DNA from: JBDKGH01 sp039798265 | Lineage (GTDB): Bacteria; Bacteroidota; Bacteroidia; Flavobacteriales_D; Sanyastnellaceae | DNA: 64,000 nt | Reading direction: 5' to 3' | Assembly: GCA_039798265.1 (NCBI GenBank) | Contig: JBDKGH010000013.1 | Span: 60,708-124,707 of the forward strand | The notes under the pieces: model-generated | Databases searched by the model: none | What the model was told of the DNA's origin: nothing | What the model saw: the letters and a program-made list of their open reading frames with translations, nothing else | Translations under genes and position numbers: made by a program | Shown here: positions 1 through 9,500 of the stretch, one piece after another | Numbering within the stretch: position 1 is the first letter of the stretch | Layout: each line of letters opens with the position of its first letter

Positions 1-495
1 TGGGGTGTGTGCTTTGGCGAAACGGTGAATGTTTCTCCTACATCAGTGAACCAAACAATGGCTCCTGGCGACATCAACAATACATTTTACGCTCACTATC
101 GTCCAAACGGAAACGCTGGTCAGACCATTATCGAATATTGCTTTTTTGATGCCAATAATCCTGCAGATCAAATTTGTCAAACGGTCAATTTCTGTGTTGA
201 TGCTGAATGTATCGTAGGTGTCGAAGAAACGGCGTCAGCAGGCACTTTCACCAATATTTACCCTAATCCAGTAAATGGTATGGCTAACTTGACCTACCAG
301 TTTATTTCACGCCCTGAGAATGCTAAATTTAAGGTCTATAACATGGTGGGCGAATTGGTAAAGGAATCCAACATTGCTACGCAGTCGGGAATGATCTTAT
401 TCCATTCTGACGATTTTAACAACGGTGTTTATGTGGTTGTACTCGAAGAAAATGGTCAAGTAGTAGATACCCAAAAGTTGATCATTTCGAAGTAA
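1..495 (+). CDS. C-terminal part of a T9SS-secreted protein with type A sorting domain (5' end outside window)
   Basis: The frame is open from base 1, so this is the last ~165 codons of a longer protein. The GTG at position 7 is just an internal valine. The final ~80 residues form a T9SS C-terminal sorting domain: an NIYPNPV start, then a beta-sandwich with KVYNMVGELV and a terminal GVYVVVLEENGQVVDTQKLI-type strand pair ending in lysine. Such domains send proteins through the SprA translocon and are then removed by PorU. The upstream ~80 residues contain cysteine pairs (for example IEYCFF and VNFCVDAEC) that could be the end of an adhesion or Ig-like module. The function of the missing N-terminal part cannot be judged. 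A strong terminator follows directly. Confidence 0.9.
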   Translation, partial: WGVCFGETVNVSPTSVNQTMAPGDINNTFYAHYRPNGNAGQTIIEYCFFDANNPADQICQTVNFCVDAECIVGVEETASAGTFTNIYPNPVNGMANLTYQFISRPENAKFKVYNMVGELVKESNIATQSGMILFHSDDFNNGVYVVVLEENGQVVDTQKLIISK

Positions 496-517
496 TCATT
501 TGTAAATCAATACAGTG

Positions 518-549
518 ATGGCCGCGTTCCAAACGCGGCCATTTTTTTT
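518..549 (+). terminator. Rho-independent terminator after the T9SS cargo gene
   Basis: A perfect 11-bp stem (ATGGCCGCGTT, 518-528, with its complement at 532-542) has a 3-base loop and runs into a T tract (542-549). It lies 23 bases after the stop codon and separates this gene from maeB. Confidence 0.9.
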
Positions 550-619
550 GTGCAAAAGTCGTTTGGCAACTCGTGTGGAATGTTAACGGTTTAAACAAAA
601 AAGAATGTCTTTACCGTGC

Positions 620-627
620 TATTTTAG
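620..627 (+). promoter_or_regulatory. Possible -7 promoter element of maeB
   Basis: TATTTTAG followed by CCGCCC lies 29 bases before the maeB ATG. It differs from the Bacteroidota -7 consensus TAnnTTTG at one position. No TTG is seen at the usual -33 distance, so the call is weak. It matches the GC-rich extension found after other -7 elements in this window. Confidence 0.4.
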
Positions 628-656
628 CCGCCCTTTAATGATCATCTGCAAAAGGA

Positions 657-2933
657 ATGGATATAATTAGAAAGAAAGAAGCGCTTGATTATCACAGCCA
701 AGGTAGGCCTGGTAAGTTGGAGATTATTCCAACGAAACCTCATAGCTCTCAAAGAGATTTGGCTTTGGCCTATTCCCCAGGGGTAGCGGAGCCGGTTTTG
801 GCGATCCATGAGAATCCAGACGACGTTTATAAGTACACCGGCAAGGGAAATCTCGTAGCCATTATTTCGAATGGTACGGCCATTCTTGGACTAGGTAACC
901 TAGGCCCAGAAGCCAGTAAGCCTGTGATGGAAGGTAAAGGCATGCTGTTCAAAATTTTCGCGGACATTGACGGAATGGATATCGAGGTGAAAACCACTGA
1001 TATCGATGAGTTCGTGAATACTGTCATCAACATATCGCCCACCTTTGGCGGTATCAACTTGGAAGATATTAAAGCTCCAGAGGCTTTTGAAATTGAAGAA
1101 AAGCTGAAAGCGGCCTTGGATATACCCATTATGCACGATGATCAGCACGGCACGGCTATTATTAGCAGCGCCGCATTGATCAATGCGCTGGAAATAGCCA
1201 ATAAGAATATTGCAGACGTCCGCATCGTAGTAAGTGGCGCCGGCGCAGCGGCTCTTTCCTGTATAAGCCTTATGATCAAACTTGGGGCAACCCCATCGAA
1301 TATTTTCATGTTCGATAGCAAAGGATTGATCGCAAAAACCCGCACAGATCTTGATCATCGCAAGCAGCGTTTTGCTTCTGAAGCTAATTTTGCTGACCTC
1401 GCAGAGGCGATGGTAGGCGCTGATGTATTCCTTGGTTTAAGTCAAGGTAATATTGTTTCAGAAGAGATGATTAAGTCCATGTCCGAAAACCCAATCGTTT
1501 TCGCGCTGGCTAATCCACAACCAGAAATCGCTTATGACACCGCTGTAGCAGCGCGCCCTGATATTATCATGGCTACCGGTCGAAGCGATCATCCCAACCA
1601 AGTAAATAACGTATTGGGATTTCCATTCATTTTCCGCGGAGCACTTGATGTTCGTGCGCGTTGCATAAACGACGAAATGAAATTGGCTGCTGTGAAAGCC
1701 TTAGCAGAGTTGTCGAAACAGTCCGTTCCCGAAGAAGTAACCGAAGCATACAACGTAAAAAGTTTGACCTTTGGTAAAGACTATATCATTCCTAAACCTC
1801 TCGATCCACGCCTGATCGCTGAGGTTTCGATGGCAGTGGCTCGCGCCGCCATGGAAAGTGGCGTTGCTCGAAACCCTATTAAAGATTGGGATTCATATCG
1901 CTCTCAGTTAATGAAGCGCATGGGTCGCGATAATGTCTTGACGCGCAGTATTGCTGAACGCGCTAGAAAGAATCCAAAAAGAGTCGTTTTTGCCGAAGGC
2001 GAAAATTATAAAATCCTCAAAGCTGCAGAAAGTGTGCGCGATGAAGGTGTAGCAACGCCTATTCTATTGGGCGATGAAATCCGTATTCGTCAAATGATTG
2101 AGGATATGGAGCTCGAGTTGAAAGATGTTCAAATCATTGATCCTCGAACAGCCGAACATGCCGAAGAGAGAGCTTTTTACGGGGATATGTTTTTCCAAAA
2201 GCGAATGCGAAAAGGCATAACGCAATTGGAAGCTTCTCGTGTGATGCGTGAAAGAAATTATTTCGGTGCTATGATGGTGGAAACGGGTAGAGCGGATGCC
2301 ATGATTTCTGGTATGACGCGAAACTATCCTAAGGTTATTCGCCCAGGTTTACAAGCCATAGGACCAGCGGACGGAGTAAAAACAGTGTGCGGTATGTACA
2401 TTGTTCAAACACCCCAAGGCCCACTATTCTTTGCGGATACCACCGTGAATGAAAACCCCACTGCGGAAGAATTGGTAGAGATCACGCTGCGAGTTTCGGA
2501 AACCATCGGTCAGATGAAAATTACTCCCAAAATCGCTATGTTGAGCTACTCTAACTTTGGATCAGGCAAGGGGCCAGATGCTGAAAAGGTGTCGAAAGCG
2601 GTTTCGATTTTGCACCGCGACTATCCTAATATGATTGTAGATGGGGAGATTCAGGCCAACTTTGCGTTGAATTCGGAAATGCTCAAAGAAAATTTCTCTT
2701 TCTCTCGATTGAAAGACATGAAGGTGAATACACTGATTTTCCCGAATTTAGCGGCCGGAAATATTGCCTACAAGCTCATTCAAGAAATTGCTGGGATGGA
2801 GGTGATAGGGCCGGTATTATTAGGAATGAAGAAGAGCTACCATATCCTTCAAATGGGATGCTCGGTGCGCGAGATTGAAAACATGGTGCGCATTGCTGTA
2901 GTGGACGCGCAATTGAAAGAAGGAGCTAAATAG
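657..2933 (+). CDS. maeB: NADP-dependent malic enzyme fused to a phosphotransacetylase-like domain
   Basis: Catalyses oxidative decarboxylation of malate to pyruvate with NADP, supplying NADPH and pyruvate in the cytoplasm. At 758 residues it has the usual length of the MaeB type: malic enzyme domains in about residues 1-420 and a phosphate acetyl/butyryl-transferase-like domain in about 430-750. Visible motifs are HDDQHGTA (about residue 160) in the malic domain, the Rossmann loop SGAGAAA (about 192) and SGMTRNYP in the C-terminal part. The C-terminal domain of this family is generally regulatory (acetyl-CoA sensing) rather than a working transacetylase; this is family knowledge. The ATG start fits the family N-terminus. 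ruvA begins 37 bases downstream with its own weak promoter-like element. Confidence 0.95.
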   Translation: MDIIRKKEALDYHSQGRPGKLEIIPTKPHSSQRDLALAYSPGVAEPVLAIHENPDDVYKYTGKGNLVAIISNGTAILGLGNLGPEASKPVMEGKGMLFKIFADIDGMDIEVKTTDIDEFVNTVINISPTFGGINLEDIKAPEAFEIEEKLKAALDIPIMHDDQHGTAIISSAALINALEIANKNIADVRIVVSGAGAAALSCISLMIKLGATPSNIFMFDSKGLIAKTRTDLDHRKQRFASEANFADLAEAMVGADVFLGLSQGNIVSEEMIKSMSENPIVFALANPQPEIAYDTAVAARPDIIMATGRSDHPNQVNNVLGFPFIFRGALDVRARCINDEMKLAAVKALAELSKQSVPEEVTEAYNVKSLTFGKDYIIPKPLDPRLIAEVSMAVARAAMESGVARNPIKDWDSYRSQLMKRMGRDNVLTRSIAERARKNPKRVVFAEGENYKILKAAESVRDEGVATPILLGDEIRIRQMIEDMELELKDVQIIDPRTAEHAEERAFYGDMFFQKRMRKGITQLEASRVMRERNYFGAMMVETGRADAMISGMTRNYPKVIRPGLQAIGPADGVKTVCGMYIVQTPQGPLFFADTTVNENPTAEELVEITLRVSETIGQMKITPKIAMLSYSNFGSGKGPDAEKVSKAVSILHRDYPNMIVDGEIQANFALNSEMLKENFSFSRLKDMKVNTLIFPNLAAGNIAYKLIQEIAGMEVIGPVLLGMKKSYHILQMGCSVREIENMVRIAVVDAQLKEGAK

Positions 2934-2970
2934 ACTAAACCATCAACTATTTCTGCCTGCGGGCTTTTGT

Positions 2971-3561
2971 ATGTTGCATTATTTAAGAGGTAAATTAGTA
3001 GAGAAAAGTCCAGTTCACGCTGTTGTGGAATGCAACGGAGTGGCTTATTTTCTAAATATCACCCTGCACACCTTCGGCCTTTTACCCGAAGGGGCTGATG
3101 CCAAGCTATACACACATATGCATGTGAATGGCAACGATTATTCGTTTGTGGTGTATGGCTTCATTTCCGAAGAGGAAAGAGACATTTTCAGAAAGTTAAT
3201 CTCCGTAAGCGGTGTTGGACCCAATACAGCCCGAATGGTGCTTTCTAGTCTAAGCGTCAGTGAAGTAAAGCAAGTTATTGTGAGTAAAGACGTAGCTAGC
3301 CTGCGCCGTATCAAAGGCATTGGCGAAAAGACAGCTGAGCGCATGATCGTGGATTTACACGATAAAATTGCCAAGGGTTCAGAGATTTCTTTTGAAAAAG
3401 TTGCGATTGTACACAATACAATCAAAGTTGAGGCGTTAGCCGCTCTGTCCTCGTTGGGACTAGAAAAAACCAAAACCGAAAAACTGCTTGATAAAATCAT
3501 GACTCATAATGCATCCCTTTCATTGGAGGAAGTGATCAAGCAAGTACTGAAACAGATATAA
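2971..3561 (+). CDS. ruvA: Holliday junction branch migration protein RuvA
   Basis: Binds four-way DNA junctions and loads the RuvB motor during recombinational repair. The 196-residue protein has the three expected parts: an N-terminal OB fold starting MLHYLRGKLVEKSP, two helix-hairpin-helix motifs (VSGVGPNTAR near residue 77 and IKGIGEKTAER near 112), and a C-terminal three-helix domain for RuvB contact. A -7-like TATTTCTG (2948-2955, followed by GCC) lies 15 bases before the ATG, so it may be transcribed separately from maeB. sprA starts only 6 bases after the stop; the ruvA-sprA pairing is common in gliding Bacteroidota. Confidence 0.96.
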   Translation: MLHYLRGKLVEKSPVHAVVECNGVAYFLNITLHTFGLLPEGADAKLYTHMHVNGNDYSFVVYGFISEEERDIFRKLISVSGVGPNTARMVLSSLSVSEVKQVIVSKDVASLRRIKGIGEKTAERMIVDLHDKIAKGSEISFEKVAIVHNTIKVEALAALSSLGLEKTKTEKLLDKIMTHNASLSLEEVIKQVLKQI

Positions 3562-3567
3562 TTAATT

Positions 3568-6500
3568 GTGAAAACTAGCAAGCTGTCCGTTGCTGCCCGG
3601 ATAAGTTTTTTGATTGCCTGCATTGGTATTGTATGGCTAGGATCTGCCCATACGGGGGAGTCCATTGCCCGTGCCTATCGCTCATCAAGAAACTCTGCTG
3701 CTCTTGTAGATTCTGTTATTCCTGATCCTATTTGGCCAAATGAAGATGATGTCAATCCCAATGACGAAGCTTCAGGGATTCAAGTTCCTCTGCCATCTAA
3801 TATCACTTATCGCGTAGAATACAACCCGGAAACGGGCCTCTATGAGGTCATCCAAACGGTTGGTGACCGAATTGATTTTCGTCCGCGCACAACAATGACC
3901 CTCGACGAATTCCTCGATTTTCAGCTCAACTCCAATGTAACGGAGTACTGGAAGGAGATCAAAGAGGAAGAGGATGCTGCCAAGCGTGAGTTTGCTCCAA
4001 TCATCAAAGTGGGGGGAGAAGGCTTTGAAAACATTTTCGGAAGCAACGAAATTGAAATTCGTCCTCAGGGTTCTGCCGAATTGACTTTCGGTATGAACAT
4101 TTCTAAAACCGACAACCCACGTATTCCCGAAAATCAACGCCGAATTTCTACGTTCAACTTTGATCAAAAAATTCAGCTGAATGTGGTAGGTAACATCGGA
4201 ACGAAAATGAAGCTCAATGTGAACTATAACACAGAGAGCACATTTGAGTTTGAAAACCAAATGAAGCTAGAATATACCGGCGATGAAGATCAGATTGTCC
4301 GCAAAATTGAGCTAGGTAACGTTAGTCTTCCTTTAAAAGGTAGCTTGATTCAAGGTTCGTCGAGTCTCTTTGGTGCTAAAGTGGAAACGCAATGGGGTCG
4401 CTTGAAAAACACCACCGTTTTTTCTCAACAAAAGGGAGAACGGAAAGAAGTGACCGTTCAAGGCGGTGCGCAAACACAAGCTTTCGAAATTACCGGTGAT
4501 AACTACGAAGCGAACCGACACTATTTCCTTTCCAGTTGGTTTCGCGCTCAATATGACCAGGCACTAGCTTCACTGCCGGTTGTAAATAGTGGAGTTAACA
4601 TTACACGGATAGAGGTTTGGGTAGTTAACCAACAAGCCAATACTCAAGATGTGCGCAATTTCGTTTCCTTCTCTGATTTGGGAGAAAACGGTCAGTACAT
4701 GAGTACGGATTACGCATACGAAGGACTTGTAAATCCTGCCGGAACGCTCAATCCGGATAACGACAACAACACGTTGTATCAAACCATGGTCAGCAGCCAA
4801 GAGGTGCTCGACTTTTCTAACGCGAACGCAGCCATCAATAACCTAGGCTTAGGTCTCACGCAAGGTGTGCACTACGAAAGAGTGGGTAACGCTCGCAAAT
4901 TGAATACTTCAGAGTACACCTATAACTCTCGTTTGGGTTTCATATCATTGAAACAAAGCTTGAATAACGCAGAGGTGTTGGCGGTTTCTTACGAGTACAC
5001 CTTGAATGGTCAAACCTTTCAAGTAGGTACACTGTCTCAAGATGGTATTGCTGCGCCTCAGGCATTGATTTTGAAGATGCTGAAGAGTTCCATCACCATG
5101 GTTAAATTGTCCGATGGCACACCTGCGCCATTATGGGACAACATGATGAAAAACGTCTATAGCCTCGGTGCTTTCGGTGTGGCTCCTGAAAACTTCCGAT
5201 TGGATGTTTGGTATAACAATCCGGCAACAGGGGTGAATATGAACTTTATTCCTCGAGGACCTTTTGATGGAAAATTGTTGCTTCAAGTGTTGAATCTCGA
5301 TAGGATAGACCAACAACAAATGCCTTATCCGGATGGCTTTTTTGACTTCATTCAAAATGCAGCGACCACTGGAGGATTGATAGACGCTCAAACAGGACGT
5401 ATTTACTTCCCCGTAGTAGAACCGTTCGGGGGACATTTGGAGAAAAAAATTAGGGATGAAATGGGCTTCACTCCAGAAGCTAATCAGTTAGTATCCCAAG
5501 TTGTTTTCCAACCACTTTATGACAGCACGAAAACCGCGGCACAGATTCAGTTTCCTCAATTGAATCGTTTCAAAATCAAAGGACAATATCAATCGGCTTC
5601 TGGTTCTGAAATTTCACTAAACGCCCTCAATATTCCTCAAGGTTCGGTGAACGTAACTGCAGGTGGTATCAAATTGAATGAGGGTACCGATTACACTGTC
5701 GATTACAACTTAGGTCGTGTTCGAATTCTTAACGAAGGTGTAATGTCAAGCGGACAACCCATTACGGTGTCGCTTGAAAGTAACTCGATGTTCAATATGC
5801 AGTTCAAAACCCTCATGGGAAGTAGGTTTGACTATAAGTTCAACGATTACTTTACCGCGGGTGGTACCATTTTGAATTTGCGCGAACGCCCACTAACTCA
5901 AAAGGTGAACATCGGCGATGAACCAGTGAACAACACCATCATTGGCCTTGATTTCAACTATCAAAAGGAAGCACCTTTTTTAACGCAATTGGTGGATCGT
6001 ATTCCATTGATTAATACCAAAGAAAAATCGAATCTTACCTTCTCTGCTGAAGCGGCGAAACTTTTCCCTGGACACAGCAGAGCCATTAGTAAAGATGGTA
6101 ATGCCTATGTAGATGACTTTGAAGGAAGCCAAAGTGTAATCGATTTGCGCTCGTTGAACCAGTGGTTTTTGGCTTCTACGCCAAAACTTCAAAATGCACT
6201 TTTCCCTGAAGCTTCTTTGGAAAATGATTTGATCAACGGATACAATCGCGCACGACTTTCTTGGTATATCATCGATCCGCTGTTCTATCGCCAAAATGCA
6301 TTGACACCACCAAACGTGGATGAAGAAATGCAAAGCAACCACTTCATGCGTGAAGTGTTGGAAAGTGAAGTATTCCCGAACCGCGATTTGCCAACGGGAA
6401 CACCGAACAACATTGCCACACTCGATCTTTCTTATTACCCTTCGGAGCGTGGTCCTTACAACTATGAAACTCCTGATGGAGAATCCGGTTTTTCGTGGGG

Positions 6501-9500
6501 ATTGAACCCGAATGGTAGCCTACGCGAACCAATGGAACGTTGGGCGGGTATTCAACGCGCATTAACCACCACAGACTTTGAAACGAGCAACGTTCAATTC
6601 ATTCAGTTTTGGTTGATGGATCCCTTCAACGAAGATTCTGACAACAGTAATGGTGGTGATCTGTATTTCAATTTGGGTAACGTATCCGAAGATGTGCTGT
6701 ATGATTCGCACATGATGTATGAAAACGGCTTGCCTACTTCGAACAATCCGCTAGAAACTCAAACGAGCAACTGGGGTGTTCAACCATCGCAATCAAACTT
6801 TAACGTAGTTAATGCATTTGATAATACCACCGGCAATTACACCCAACAGGATATTGGATTGGATGGTATGAATAGTTCTACCGAGCAGAATTTCTTCGCT
6901 TCTTGGTTGGCTCAAATGCAAGGCTATTTGGATGCCGATGCTTATGCAGCTTATGCAGCTGACCCTTCTGCCGATGATTACCGCTACTTCCGCAGTTCGC
7001 AGAATGATGCGGAAGAATTAAATACAGTAGAACGATATAAGTTGTTTAATAACAATGAAGGTAACGCCAATACAGATACTCCTGATGGCTATCCAATTAC
7101 GGCTACTACTATCCCTAACACAGAGGACATCAACCAAGATATTACGTTGAACTCTATTGAGTCGTATTATCAGTACCACGTGAGCCTTCGTCCAGGTGAT
7201 ATGGGAGAAAGCAATATCGGAAACAATTATATCACCGATAGTTTCATTGCGACGAAGACAACGGCCAATGGCGAGGAACGTCAAGTGCGTTGGTATCAAT
7301 TTAAAATTCCAATTCGTGAGTATGAAGCGCGTTTCGGAAATATTCCAGACTTCCGATCTATCCGTTACATACGTATGTTCATGAAGGGATGGGAAGAACC
7401 CGTTACGCTTCGTTTTGCGCGCTTGGAATTGGTGCGTGGCGAGTGGAGAAAATATGAAAATGATCTTGCTGGTGATCAGGAAATAGAACCGAATGACGAT
7501 GATGAAACAGCATTCAATATTGCTGCAGTGAACATTGAAGAAAACGGAAATCGTGAGCCGGTAAATTACGTTGTGCCTCCTGGGATTATTCGAGAGCAAG
7601 ACGTAGCCAGTGCCAACTTGAGAAGCTTGAATGAGCAGTCGCTTTCATTAGCCGTTTGTAATCTTCAAGATGGTGATGCGCGCGCAGCGTATCGCAACAT
7701 TTCACTCGATATGCGTCAGTACAAGCGCTTGAGAATGTTCTCGCACGTAGAGGCGGCTGAAATCGAAAATGAACTTCGCGATAAAGATTTGACAGTGTTT
7801 ATACGATTGGGTAGTGATTTTGATCAAAACTATTACGAGTATGAAGTGTCAATGAAGACCACTCCTTGGAACACCAGCGATGACGATGACATTTGGCCAG
7901 CAGACAACAATTTTGATATCCTTCTGAAAGATCTTCAGAATTTAAAAACAGAGCGTCCATCAACGCAATCGCTGAGCACACCATACGCTAAAATGTTGGC
8001 GAATAATATTCGCATTACCATTAAGGGTAATCCAAACTTGGCCAACGTCACCGTATTGATGTTAGGGGTTCGAAATCCTGATAAAGATGAGAATCCATTT
8101 ACAACAAATGATGATGGCAAACCGGAGTGCGCGGTAGTGTGGTTGAACGAATTACGCATGTCAGAGTTTGATGAAAAGTCTGGTTGGGCGGCTATAGCAA
8201 GCATGAACGCTCAGTTAGCAGATTTTGCAACGGTAGCTGTGGCAGGTAATATCTCTACACCTGGATGGGGGACATTGGAGCAAACGGTTCAAGAGCGTCA
8301 GCAAAAAACCAAGATGGGACTAGATGCGAACTCTACCATGCAAATGGGTAAGTTTTTCCCAGAAAAATGGGGTGTACAATTGCCCATGTATGTTGGTTTT
8401 TCTGAAAGCGTCGAAACGCCTCGATACAGTCCTCTTCAACCCGACCTCGAATTGAATGATGTGTCGAATATTTCGAAGCCACTCAAGAAAAAATCCCAGA
8501 CCTACACCAAACGTCGGAGTATCAATTTTACCAATGTGAAAATTGTTCCGAAAGATGATGCGGGGTCAAAAGCACCCGACGACAAAGGGGGTAAGGAAGC
8601 TACTCCACCAACAGCGCCTGGCCAACAACCGGCAGCGCCTAAAGAAGACAAAGAGCGTTTTTACGATATCCAAAATTTCTCAGTTACCTATGCTTACAAT
8701 GAGATTTTCTATCGTGATATCAATACAGAATACCGTTTCAACAAACAGTATCAAGGAGGCTTCGACTACAACTTCACCAATAAGCCGAAAGAGATTAAGC
8801 CGTTTGCGAAACTACCAGTTGTAAAAGACTCTAAATACCTTCGTTGGGTAAAAGACTTTAACTTCTATCCGGGTTTGAAAAACGTTGGTTTCCACACGGA
8901 CATGAATCGTACCTACGAAACCAGTCGAGTGCGAAACAACACCTTAGAATTGACAGGTGTGTATAGCGATATGTTGATCACTACTCAGGTTCAGAAAAAC
9001 TGGAATTGGAAGCGTCAATACAACGTCAAATATGATTTGACAAAGAACATCAAGTTCGATTACACAGCGAATAACATTGGCTTGATCGGTGAACCACGCG
9101 GGGTAATCAATAAAGAAGATGGGGAATGGTATAATCACTATAAGGATACCGTTTGGAATAACATTACGCGTTTGGGTGAAACAACCAATTTTACGCAAGC
9201 AATGAATGCGACTTATAAGCTGCCTTTAGATAAATTCCCACTCATCGACTTCGTGTCATCAGATGTTCGATATGGCGCTACATTCAGTTGGACTCGTGCT
9301 CCGTTCACGCAAGATAGTTTGGGACACACTATTCAAAATAGTCGCCAATTGCAATGGAATGCGCAAGCCAACTTCGAAACGTTGTATAACAAAGTACCTC
9401 GCTTGAAAGATATCAATCAGGGTAAAAAGAAGGATGATAAAGACAAAGGGAAGGGCAAAGAAAATCCAGACAATAAGGATGGTTTCGGAAAAGATTTAGA

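Noticed and set aside
900..1358. Antisense frames inside maeB
   Set aside because: Shadow frames of a clearly conserved gene; low-complexity or unstructured translations.
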